Assembly (NCBI GenBank): GCA_022009835.1
Contig: CP091726.1
Coordinates: 496,001 to 560,000 of the forward strand
Direction: 5' to 3'
Origin: Bacilli bacterium
Lineage (GTDB): Bacteria; Bacillota_I; Bacilli_A; RF39; UBA660
Length of the DNA stretch: 64,000 bases
The translations under genes were made by a program, and so were the position numbers. Shown piece by piece: positions 39,463 to 47,665 of the stretch; the first letter of the stretch is position 1; each line of letters starts with the position of its first letter. A model generated the notes under the pieces. That model did no database searches. It saw only the letters and a list, made by a program, of their open reading frames with translations, and was not told where the DNA came from.

Positions 39463-40516
39463 ATGGGATTTTTAGATAAGATTAAGGATTTATTTTCTGA
39501 TGAAGAAGAGGTTATTGAGACTAAAGAAGTTGAAGTTGAAGAAAGAGAAGAACATAAACTTCCTACTTTTTATGAGAAAAAAAATTGAAGAAGAAGAAAA
39601 AAAGATAGAGGAAGTAAAGGAAGAACCTATAAGAAGAGAAGTAAATAGGGATAGTATTAGTGATAGGGATACTTTAAGAAGTAGAACTGTGAATAATAAT
39701 TTTTCTTTTCCAATTGAGATGGATGAGCCTGATTATTTTGAGACTCCTAGATATGGTAATCAAAATGTTTTGGTTAAGAAGAAGGAAGAAGAGAAAAAGG
39801 CTAGTTTATATACAAAGAAAGATGAACCTAAGCCTAAAAGATTTAAACCTACTCCTGTTATATCTCCAGTATATGGTGTTCTTGATAAGAATTATACAAA
39901 GGATGAAGTTAAAGTTCAAGATGAGAATGCTTATGAGATACAAAGAAGTTCTAAAAAGGTTGATTTTGAAACAGTTAGAAATAAGGCCTTTGGTAGTTTA
40001 ACTGATGATATTAGAGATAATTTGTGTGAGAATTGTGAGTTATATCAAGAAGTTAAAATTACTAAAAATGCTGATAAGAAAAAAAGGAAAATAGAAGATG
40101 ATAATTTACTTTCTGATATGATGGATGAGAGAACTAGTAGTGAGAATGTATCGATTGGTACAGCAGAAGAGAATTATTTTGATTTTGGGGTAAGTTATGA
40201 GCAACCTAAAAAAGAGGCACCAGATGTAGTTATTAATGCTAATAATGTTACTTTGGATGCTAGTGAGAGTGATATTAAAATAGTTAATCATAATGAAGAA
40301 GAAAGTAATGTTGAGAAAATAGAGGTTAAAGAGGAAATGCCTAAAAGAAAAACTCCTAGTGAAGAACTTATCGACACTAAAGAGTTTGAAAAACTTATTC
40401 CTGCTGAAGAGGAATCGATAGATGGTATATTAGAAAATTATAAGGAAGAAGATAATAATTCAGATAATGATATATTTAATTTAATTGATTCAATGTATGA
40501 TGAGGAGGATAAATAA
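39463..40516 (+). CDS. Hypothetical acidic/basic coiled protein
   Basis: About 351 residues, ATG 39,463 after AAAGGAGCG. The opening MGFLDKIKDLFSDEEE recalls the amphipathic membrane-binding helix of SepF, but no SepF domain follows. Most of the protein is low-complexity Glu/Lys; a conserved-looking island FKPTPVISPVYGVLDKNY sits near residue 135 and may be a binding motif. One break near 39,583. Possibly a cell-division or envelope scaffold; function unknown. Confidence 0.5.
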
Positions 40517-40796
40517 TGACAGTTAATGAAGTTTTACCGGTAATTTTATATATTTTTAGGTGCTATTTTATTAGTGGCATTAATAGTATTAACTGTAAAG
40601 TTAATTATTACTATGGATAAAATAGAAAAAATTGTAGATAATATTACTGTTAAAGTTAAATCTTTAGATGGGGTGTTTGAGGTTGCTTCGTTAGTTACTG
40701 GTAAGGTTACATTTATTACTGATAAGATAGTAGATTTTTGTTAGTATGATTATTGAAAAAAAATATTTAGTAAAGGAAAGGATGATAAAAAAATGA
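40516..40796 (+). CDS. DUF948/YtxG-like membrane protein
   Basis: About 93 residues. The start overlaps the previous stop (TAATG). One N-terminal membrane helix, then a coiled segment (IEKIVDNITVKVKSLDGVFEVASLVTGKV) typical of DUF948. Breaks near 40,550, 40,737 and 40,760. After correction the frame ends in ATGA, overlapping the next gene's ATG. Confidence 0.55.
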
Positions 40797-41196
40797 GTAA
40801 AAAAGGATTAGGTAAATTAGTGTTAGGTGCTGGACTTGGAGCTAGTATTGCTTTATTGTTTGCTCCTAAAAAAGGTAGTGAATTAAGGGGAGATATCAAA
40901 AAGAAATTTGATGAATTTATGAAAAATGTTGATGATATGACAGTGTCTGAGATTAAAGATGAGTTTACTACTAAAGTTGATGAAATTAAAAAAAGATCTT
41001 GATGAGTTAGATAAAGAGACTGTTTTTAAAAGCCGCTAAAAAAAGAAGGGTAATGAACTTAAAAGATAAGGCTAATGAATTAGTTGAACTTGCTAAAGAA
41101 AAGGGTACTCCTGTTCTTGAAGGTATAGCAGATGATTTGAAAGAGAAAACTATTTCAGTGGCTCAAGGTGTAATTGATAAATTAGAAGAGAAATAA
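40793..41196 (+). CDS. YtxH-domain small protein
   Basis: About 133 residues. Classic YtxH start KLVLGAGLGASIALLFAPKKGSELRGD: a Gly-rich helix and the APKKG motif, followed by a long charged coil. AAAGGAAAGGATG precedes the ATG. Breaks near 40,993 and 41,030. Adjacent YtxG/YtxH-type genes are common and linked with general stress in bacilli. Confidence 0.7.
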
Positions 41197-41233
41197 TCAG
41201 TAATGATTATTTTTTTTGAAAGGAGATAAAGAT

Positions 41234-41989
41234 ATGAAAGCATTGATAACAGGAGCTTCTTCGGGTATGGGAAGAGATATGGCTAAGTATTTATATTCTT
41301 TAGGATATGAATTATATTTGGTATCTAAAGATAAAAAGGGCTCTTGATAGAGAATTTAAAGGATATGATAAAAGTACATACTTATGGTTATAATTTGATT
41401 ATTGGTGAAGAGTGTATTAATTTATATAAAAAAATTGAAAGATGAAAAAAATTGATATATTAATTAATAATGCAGGTTTTGGTGATGCTGGTAATTTTAC
41501 AGAAACAAGTTTGGATAAGGAAATGGATATGATTGATTTAAATGTTAAAGCATATCATATTTTTGACTAAACTATTTTTTTAAGAGATTTTTGTTAAAAG
41601 AAATTATGGTAGAATACTTAATGTTGCTTCAATGGCTGGGTTTATGCCGGGTCCTTATATGGCTACTTATTATGCTACGAAGAATTATATTGTTAGTTTA
41701 TCACTTGCTATATATGAGGAATTAAAAAGGGATAAGTCTAATGTTAAGATATCAGTTTTTTGCCCAGGACCTGTTAATACTAATTTTAATGCAGTAGCAG
41801 ATGTAAAGTTTAACATATCTTCTTTGAGTAGTGAATATGCTAGTAAGGTAGCGATAGATGGTATGTTTATGAATAAATTGATTATTATTCCTAATAATAT
41901 GAAGTTTAATTATTTTTCTTACTAAAGTTACTCCTACTAAAGGAATAATGTTTGTTAATTCTTTTGTTCAAGAAAGAAATAGTAAATAA
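41234..41989 (+). CDS. Short-chain dehydrogenase/reductase
   Basis: About 251 residues, ATG 41,234 after AAAGGAGATAAAG. TGASSGMG cofactor motif at the N-terminus, INNAGF, catalytic Ser (VASMAG) and YYATK (Tyr-Lys), then CPGPVNTNF. Complete classical SDR; substrate unknown. Breaks near 41,338, 41,385, 41,430-41,450, 41,565, 41,582 and 41,922. Confidence 0.82.
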
Positions 41990-41991
41990 AA

Positions 41992-42023
41992 AATGTCATC
42001 TTTTTTAAGATGACATGATTTTT
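41992..42023 (+). terminator. Terminator after the SDR gene
   Basis: ATGTCATCTT/AAGATGACAT, a perfect 10-bp stem, then GATTTTTC. Confidence 0.8.
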
Positions 42024-42027
42024 CAAA

Positions 42028-42139
42028 GTAAAGAGGTTGACCCCCTTAAGGAACAACCTCCCAAAAAAAGAATAAAAAGGGGTTGGCTAGTGTGATACTA
42101 GCACCAATTCGCCTAAATCAAGTTTAAATCGAACTGGTG
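42028..42139 (-). ncRNA. Structured small RNA, three hairpins (unassigned)
   Basis: On the minus strand, beginning at the predicted start of transcription, come three stable stems: CACCAGTTCG/CGAATTGGTG (42,139-42,102), GCTAGT/ACTAGC (42,102-42,086) and GAGGTTG/CAACCTC (42,060-42,033), the last followed by TTTACTTT. No ORF. Not recognisable as SRP RNA, 6S or tmRNA. It lies convergent to the SDR gene. Confidence 0.55.
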
Positions 42140-42145
42140 ATTAAT

Positions 42146-42175
42146 ATAATAAACTAATATGATTATTTTTGTCAA
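42146..42175 (-). promoter_or_regulatory. Promoter of the 42.1-kb small RNA
   Basis: Minus-strand TTGACA (42,175-42,170) and TATTAT (42,151-42,146), 18-bp spacer, start near 42,139 at the base of the first hairpin. Confidence 0.65.
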
Positions 42176-42287
42176 TATTAAAAAAATTAAAAAATAAAAA
42201 AAGTACAAAAAAATCGACAAAAATCCTAATGTAGTACTTGATTTTTTTAATGGTTTGAGTGTAAACTATCATTAGGAGGAATAATTA

Positions 42288-42998
42288 TGGCAAAACAAAA
42301 TACAAAAAATAAAACTAATAAGAATCAAAAAAATAAGACTACTAATACAGGTAGTAAAAAAGTAAATACTAATGAAAAGGTTAAAAAAAGATATTAAGAA
42401 AGAAGTAGAAGTAAAAAGAAATTAAGAAAGAAGTAGAAGTAAAAAGAAATTAAGAAAGAAGAAAAAGAAAGTTGTTACTCCTGCTGAGAAGAAAGAAGAG
42501 AAGAAGAGTTTTTAAGTTAACTTCTAAACAAAAAGATATAGTATTAATTCTTTTTTAGTAGTAGTACTTCTTATAGTAGCAGGTATTGTTACTAGTGTTA
42601 AGAAAGAAAAGGTTGATATTGAACTTCCTGCAGTAGTAGAAGGAGAAGCTGGTACTAGAACTATTACATATTCTGAATATGAAGAATTAATGGCTAGTAA
42701 TAAACCCTTTTTAGCAGTAGTTATTAATGATGGATGTCATTACTGTGAAATGTATGAACCTATTGTTGAAGAAGTTGCTAATGAATATGGTATACCTGTA
42801 AACTATATTAATCTTGCTAAATTATCTAGTGATGAGTATAATAGTTTATCTAATTCTAATTCTTATTTAAGAACAAAGAAGTGGGGAACTCCAACTACAT
42901 TGTTTATGGTAGGAAATAAAGTTATTGATTCTATTGGTCAATATGTTGATAAAGATACATTTGTTAGTTTTATTAAAGAGAATATAAAGGTTGATTAA
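42288..42998 (+). CDS. Membrane-tethered thioredoxin-like protein
   Basis: About 237 residues. ATG 42,288 after AGGAGGAATAATT. A long Lys/Asn/Glu-rich cytoplasmic stretch contains a 28-bp direct repeat (about 42,399-42,454), followed by one membrane helix (VVVLLIVAGIVTSV) and an extracellular thioredoxin-like domain with CHYC (near 42,738) and cis-Pro (WGTPTT). Probable thiol-disulfide exchange at the outer face. Breaks near 42,385, 42,470, 42,515 and 42,555. Confidence 0.7.
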
Positions 42999-43006
42999 TA
43001 TGAATA

Positions 43007-43447
43007 ATGAAATATATAAAAAGAGTAAAGGAGTTTAAGAGAAAATATCCTTTAACAGTAGCCTTTAGATTAAAGGCTCATGCTAAAGTAGTTTCAAAGT
43101 TTATTGGTGATGATGAAAAGGTTAAGTATGTATTTGCTGCTCAAAAAAATTATAATAGTTATGAGATTATTAATACTAACATTATTGTTCTTACTGATAA
43201 GAGATTAGTGGTAGCTACGAAGAGACTTGCTTTTGGTTATTTTCTTAAAGTTATTACTCCAGATATGTTTAATGATTTAACAATCAAGAATGGTATTATT
43301 TGGGGTGAGGTTATTATTGATACTGTTAAGGAAAAGGTTATATTATCTAATATAGATCCTAATGCTTTAGCAGAAATTGATGATAATATTACAATGACAA
43401 TGATTGAAGAGAAAAAAGAATTTGGAAAAGAAGTAAAAGAAAAGTAA
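43007..43447 (+). CDS. PH-like domain protein
   Basis: 146 residues. The fold looks like a bacterial PH domain: KFIGDDEKVKYVFAAQKN, then NTNIIVLTDKRLVVATKR, then beta strands and a closing helix. No membrane helix. Starts at ATG 43,007; an ATG six bases earlier (43,001) may be the true start with an indel. Function unknown. Confidence 0.6.
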   Translation: MKYIKRVKEFKRKYPLTVAFRLKAHAKVVSKFIGDDEKVKYVFAAQKNYNSYEIINTNIIVLTDKRLVVATKRLAFGYFLKVITPDMFNDLTIKNGIIWGEVIIDTVKEKVILSNIDPNALAEIDDNITMTMIEEKKEFGKEVKEK

Positions 43448-43476
43448 TATTTACTTCTTTTGTTTTAGAGGTGTAT

Positions 43477-44115
43477 ATGGAGATAGTAAAATATGAATTA
43501 ACGAAAAAAAAATATATAATGTATATTTATCGAATGGTGAAGTATTAGAATTAGATGAGAGTGTTATTACTAATAATGAACTTTTGTTAAAAAGAATAGA
43601 TAATGATTTATATGATAAATTGAAAAGGGATAATAAGATATGTATTTTTAGTAAATGCTTCTATTAAATATATTAATGTTAGATTAAGAAGTATTAAGGA
43701 GATAAAGGATTATTTACTAAAAAAAGAAGAGGATACTGATTTAATTGATGAGGTTATTAGTAGACTTATAAAGATGGGCTATTTAGATGATAGGAGATTT
43801 ACAGAAGCTTATATTAAAGATAAGTTGAATTTTACTTCTTGGGGTGATTATAAAATTATTAATGAATTAAATAAGCTTGGTATTTCTTCTTTAGATATAG
43901 AAGATAATATAGATTTACTTAATGATGATATTTTTAAATGAAAGAATGAGGAAGATTATTGATAAAGATATTAGGACTAATAAGAAATATTCGGGATTAA
44001 AAACTTAAGAATAAAAATATATAATCATTTACTTACTAGTGGTTATTCTAAAGAGAAAGTAATATCATTAATAAATAGTTATGATTTTTTTAGTATAAAA
44101 TGTAAATATTGGTAA
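43477..44115 (+). CDS. recX: RecX regulatory protein, frame-broken
   Basis: About 212 residues when frames are joined. RecX landmarks: a small N-terminal domain, YINVRLRSIKEIKDYLLKK, then LIDEVISRLIKMGYLDDRRFTEAYIKDKL, and a third three-helix repeat (GYSKEKVISLINSYDF). RecX controls RecA filaments. AGAGGTGTAT precedes ATG 43,477. Breaks near 43,510, 43,645, 43,935, 44,000 and 44,090. Confidence 0.75.
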
Positions 44116-44138
44116 AAAAAATATAAATGGTGATTAAT

Positions 44139-44649
44139 ATGAAGAAGATATTAGCAGTATTTGTATTTTTTTAGTTTTATTAGTGGGTTGTTCTTTGGCT
44201 AATACACCAACTTCGAAAGTAGAAGAATTACTTACTAAATATCAAACACTTGATAAGGATATTAAGACTGGTATTGATGAAGTTATTGATGAAGAAACAC
44301 TTACTAGTAAACAAAAGGATAGGTATAGAAGTTTAATTGAAAAAAACAATATAAAGGTTTGACTTATCAGGTTAAGAATGAAAGGATAGATGGTGATAGA
44401 GCCACTATTACGACAGAGATTGAGGTATTAGATTATAAGAAGGCAGTTAATGATGCGGTTAGTAAATATCAAAATAGAACTGATTATACAGTAGAAGAAT
44501 ACAATAATAGTAAACTAGATGCTCTTGAGAAGACTAAAGATAAGGTTAAGTATACAATAGATTTTGAAGTAATTAAAGATAAGAATGGTAATTGGAAATT
44601 ATCTTCATTGAGTAATGAAACTATTAAGAAAATACAGGGAATGTATTAA
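44139..44649 (+). CDS. Lipoprotein, unrecognised family
   Basis: About 169 residues. Signal helix with lipobox LLVGC (after correcting the T run near 44,165). The mature part is a Lys/Asp/Glu-rich alpha/beta protein of nuclear-transport-factor-like type (DRATITTEIEVLDYKKAVNDA, KVKYTIDFEVIKDKNGNWKLSSL). Second break near 44,345. Cell-surface location inferred. Confidence 0.55.
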
Positions 44650-44700
44650 TTGGTAGTTTTTTTTCTTTTAAATATGTGATACAATTAAGTTGGTGATATA

Positions 44701-44955
44701 ATGAATAGACAAGAAGATTTAAGTAAGGTATTTGATAGAACTTGGACTGCTAATCATAATGATGTGGCAAAAAGAGGTAGAGAAAAGGAGAAGGCCTTTA
44801 TTAATAAGATGTTTGGTGGCAGTATTTCTAGTAATGTTAGAAGTAATATTGTTACACCTGGTATGAAAGCAGAGAAGTTGCAAAGAAGAATTGATAGTGT
44901 AAATAATATCGAAAGACAAAATAAAGTAAATAATATATTAAAGAAATGGAAGTAA
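44701..44955 (+). CDS. Small basic protein of unknown function
   Basis: 84 residues, intact, ATG 44,701 after TTGGTGATAT; a TACAAT -10 lies about 15 bp further upstream. Basic, soluble, no recognised domain. Its 3' end overlaps rnhB by 10 bp, so the two are co-expressed. Confidence 0.5.
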   Translation: MNRQEDLSKVFDRTWTANHNDVAKRGREKEKAFINKMFGGSISSNVRSNIVTPGMKAEKLQRRIDSVNNIERQNKVNNILKKWK

Positions 44956-45578
44956 ATTATATGGTAGATTTATATAAGTATGAAAATGAATTATATGAAA
45001 AAGGTTTAGAATATATAGGCGGAGTTGATGAGGTTGGTAGAGGTCCTTTAATAGGAAGTGTGGTAGCGGCTTGTGTTATTCTTCCTCGAGACTTTGTATT
45101 AGAAGGACTTACTGATTCGAAAAAGTTATCAGAAAAGAAAAGAAATGAATATTATAAGATTATTAAAGAGAAGGCAATAGCTATTGGAATTGGAATAGTT
45201 AATGAAAAAGTTATTGATGAAGTTAATATTTATGAGGCTACTAAAATAGCTATGAAAGAGGCAATTAAGAATACTAATATTAAATTAGATCATGTTTTAA
45301 TAGATGCGATGCCTCTTGATATAGATGTACCTACAACTAGTATTATTAAGGGAGATGCTAAATCTATTTCAATAGCGGCAGCTTCGGTAATTGCTAAAGT
45401 TACAAGAGATAAGATGATGTATGATTTAGATAAGATATATCCTATGTATGATTTAGCTAGTAATAAGGGTTATGGTACTAGAAAACATATTGAGGCTATT
45501 AAGAAATATGGTATTACTAAGTATCATAGATTAAGTTATAAACCTGTTAGTGAATATAAAGATAAATTAATTGATTAA
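44946..45578 (+). CDS. rnhB: Ribonuclease HII
   Basis: 210 residues, intact. GGVDEVGRGPLIGSVVAACVIL carries the first catalytic Asp and Glu; SKKLSEKKR, DHVLIDAMPL and IAAASVIAKVTRDK complete the family pattern. Removes ribonucleotides from DNA. The start at 44,946 or the ATG at 44,961 (MVDLYKYE) are both possible. Confidence 0.93.
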   Translation: MEVNYMVDLYKYENELYEKGLEYIGGVDEVGRGPLIGSVVAACVILPRDFVLEGLTDSKKLSEKKRNEYYKIIKEKAIAIGIGIVNEKVIDEVNIYEATKIAMKEAIKNTNIKLDHVLIDAMPLDIDVPTTSIIKGDAKSISIAAASVIAKVTRDKMMYDLDKIYPMYDLASNKGYGTRKHIEAIKKYGITKYHRLSYKPVSEYKDKLID

Positions 45579-45600
45579 TACCACATTTTTGTGGTATTTA
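45577..45600 (+). terminator. Terminator of rnhB
   Basis: AATACCACA/TGTGGTATT with a TTTT loop, starting at the rnhB stop codon. Confidence 0.75.
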
Positions 45601-45616
45601 TTATGTGTAAAAAAAG

Positions 45617-45636
45617 TATTCACTCTAGAATATAAT
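45617..45636 (+). promoter_or_regulatory. Second copy of the TATTCACT...GAATATAAT site
   Basis: TATTCACTCTAGAATATAAT matches the site at 32,944-32,962 except for two positions. No ORF follows before the hrcA promoter; a leader or small RNA may start here. Confidence 0.35.
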
Positions 45637-45726
45637 AGATATGGTTGATATTTAGATTATAAACTTAGGCTATAAACTACTATATATGGTGATAGGTTTA
45701 CATAGAAATAAAAAAATATAAAAAAA

Positions 45727-45802
45727 TTAGCAATTTTTTTAGTTGACATTGCTAAAGAATAGTAATATAATTATATTAGCAATGGAAATAAATGATTGCT
45801 AA
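45727..45802 (+). promoter_or_regulatory. hrcA promoter with two CIRCE-like operators
   Basis: TTGACA (45,743-45,748) and TATAAT (45,766-45,771), 17-bp spacer. Operator 2 is TTAGCAAT-N11-ATTGCTAA (45,776-45,802), 27 bp like CIRCE (TTAGCACTC-N9-GAGTGCTAA) and with the same outer six bases. Operator 1, TTAGCAAT-N13-ATTGCTAA (45,727-45,755), overlaps the -35 and includes a T run, so its two extra bases may be an error. HrcA is expected to bind both. Confidence 0.75.
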
Positions 45803-45814
45803 AGGAGTGATATT

Positions 45815-46831
45815 ATGATCACCAAGAGACAAAATGAAATACTTAAAGTAATAGTGGAAGAATATATTAGAACTGCTAAACCAGTTAGTTCAAATCATAT
45901 TTGTAAGAAATTAAAATGTTCTAGTGCTACAATTAGAAATGAAATGGTAGCTTTGGAAGAGTTACATCTACTAGAAAAAAATCATTTTGCATCAGGAAGA
46001 ATTCCTAGTGAGGAAGGTTACAAGTATTATGTGGATAATTTAATGAAACCTAAAAATATGACGGGAGAAGATATGTTAAAAACTTCAAACTATTTTTTTA
46101 GAAATAATACATTAGATTTGAATGATACGATTAAGAAGAGTATAGAAATTATTAGTGAGATAACTAACTATACAGCAGTTGTACTAGGTGGTGCTTCTAA
46201 AGAGAATAGACTTAAGAAAGTAGAAGTGGTTCCATTAGAAGATAATAAAATATTATCGATAGTAATAACTGATAAAGGTGTAGTACAGCATAAGTCATTA
46301 TACTTACCAAATACTGTTCCTAAAGAAGATGTAAAGAAGACGGTAGAACTTATTAATAAGTTAGTGGTTGGTACTCCTATTAATGAGGTAAGTGAAAAAC
46401 TAGAGTATGAAGTGAAACCGATTATAAAAGATTATGTTGGTCAATATGAAGTATTATATAATACCTTCTATGATGCTTTTCATGAATTTACTACTGCACA
46501 AAGAGAAGATGCTTACTTTGGTGGAAGAACTAATATGCTTAAACAGCCAGAGTTTACTAATATTGATAAAGTAAAAGAAATACTTAGTAAATTTGAAGAT
46601 ATAGATAGTATTTCTAAGATGAAGGAAGAAGAAAATGGTATAAATATTTATGTTGGTAGTGAAACAGAACTTACTGATGATGTTTCAGTTATTAAAACTA
46701 AATATAATATAGATGGAACAGAAGGAACAATAGCAATAATTGGTCCAAAGAGAATGGAGTATGATAGAGTGGTAACACTACTAGATTACATTAAAAATAA
46801 TTTAGGAGGTCAAAGTGGAAAAGAAGAATAA
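45815..46831 (+). CDS. hrcA: Heat-inducible transcription repressor HrcA
   Basis: 338 residues, intact, ATG 45,815 after AAAGGAGTGAT. Winged helix at the N-terminus (ITKRQNEILKVIVEEYIRTAKPVSS, SSATIRNEMVALEELHLLEK, HFASGRIPSEEGYKYYV), then the GAF-like dimerisation region ending IAIIGPKRMEYDRVVTLLDYI. Represses its own operon through CIRCE sites and senses GroEL availability. Overlaps grpE by 17 bp. Confidence 0.93.
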   Translation: MITKRQNEILKVIVEEYIRTAKPVSSNHICKKLKCSSATIRNEMVALEELHLLEKNHFASGRIPSEEGYKYYVDNLMKPKNMTGEDMLKTSNYFFRNNTLDLNDTIKKSIEIISEITNYTAVVLGGASKENRLKKVEVVPLEDNKILSIVITDKGVVQHKSLYLPNTVPKEDVKKTVELINKLVVGTPINEVSEKLEYEVKPIIKDYVGQYEVLYNTFYDAFHEFTTAQREDAYFGGRTNMLKQPEFTNIDKVKEILSKFEDIDSISKMKEEENGINIYVGSETELTDDVSVIKTKYNIDGTEGTIAIIGPKRMEYDRVVTLLDYIKNNLGGQSGKEE

Positions 46832-47429
46832 TAAACATAAAAAAGAAGAAAAAGAGATAAAGAAAGAACATTGTAATAAAGAAGAATGCAATTGCAAGGA
46901 GGCTAAAGAAGAGTGTGCTTGTGACGAAGAATGTAATTGTAATGAGGAATGTAATTGTAATGAAGAATGTTCTTGTAGTGATAATAAAGAATTAGAAGAT
47001 AAAATAAAGAATCTAGAGGAGGCACTTCTAAGAAGTCAAGCTGAACTTATTAATTATAAAAGAAGAAAAGATGAAGAAACAAATAGAATAATAAAATATG
47101 CTGAAGAAGATATTTTAAAAGGTTTTCTTCCTATCTTAGATAACTTTGAAAGAGCAATAGGTATGGATGATGATAATTTAGAAGATGAAGTATCTAAGTT
47201 CTTGGAAGGCTTTAAGCTTATGTATAAGCAGATAAAAGATTTGCTTGAAAAGTTTGAAGTAAAAGAAATTGATTGTTTAGGTAAGGAATTTGATCCAGCA
47301 CTAGAGCAAGCTGTTGTTATTGATCATGATGAAACTAAAGAATCAGGAGTTGTAACAGTAGTGTTACAAAAGGGTTATATGTATAAAGATAGAGTACTTA
47401 GGACCGCTATGGTAAAGGTAAATGAGTAA
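46815..47429 (+). CDS. grpE: GrpE nucleotide-exchange factor with Cys-rich N-terminal extension
   Basis: 204 residues, intact. GTG start within hrcA after GGAGGTCAAA. Residues about 20-60 form an acidic Cys array built on EECNCNEEC repeats with about 14 Cys, absent from ordinary GrpE. The GrpE core follows: coiled coil (LEEALLRSQAELINYKRRKDEE), FLPILDNFERAIG, and the beta wing ending VLQKGYMYKDRVLRTAMVKV. Exchanges nucleotide on DnaK; the Cys array could bind metal or sense redox state (inference). Confidence 0.9.
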   Translation: MEKKNNKHKKEEKEIKKEHCNKEECNCKEAKEECACDEECNCNEECNCNEECSCSDNKELEDKIKNLEEALLRSQAELINYKRRKDEETNRIIKYAEEDILKGFLPILDNFERAIGMDDDNLEDEVSKFLEGFKLMYKQIKDLLEKFEVKEIDCLGKEFDPALEQAVVIDHDETKESGVVTVVLQKGYMYKDRVLRTAMVKVNE

Positions 47430-47430
47430 T

Positions 47431-47648
47431 ATGAATAAAGATACGATAAAAGAAATAATATATATTATTATATCAATAATACTAGCAGTTCTTGCTGTTA
47501 AGTTTGTGATATGGTTACTTCCTGTTATATTAGTGGCATTATTTAGCTATCTATTATACATGAATATTAAAAAGGAATAAAAAAAGAGGAAAATATAAAT
47601 AAAGAAAAGAACATTAAAGTTATTCATGACTTTGATGATGATAAATAA
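47431..47648 (+). CDS. Small membrane protein between grpE and dnaK
   Basis: About 72 residues. Starts ATG 47,431 directly after the grpE stop; two hydrophobic segments (IIYIIISIILAVLAVKFVIW and LLPVILVALFSYLLYM), then a charged tail ending VIHDFDDDK. One break near 47,575 (A run). Position within the heat-shock operon is unusual; no family recognised. Confidence 0.5.
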
Positions 47649-47665
47649 GAAAGGAAATGATAAAT

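Noticed and set aside
39463..40516. SepF cell-division protein
   Set aside because: Only the first 15 residues resemble SepF; the SepF fold does not follow.
42399..42454. 28-bp direct repeat as a regulatory or mobile repeat
   Set aside because: It lies in a Lys/Glu-rich coding stretch and simply repeats a charged peptide.
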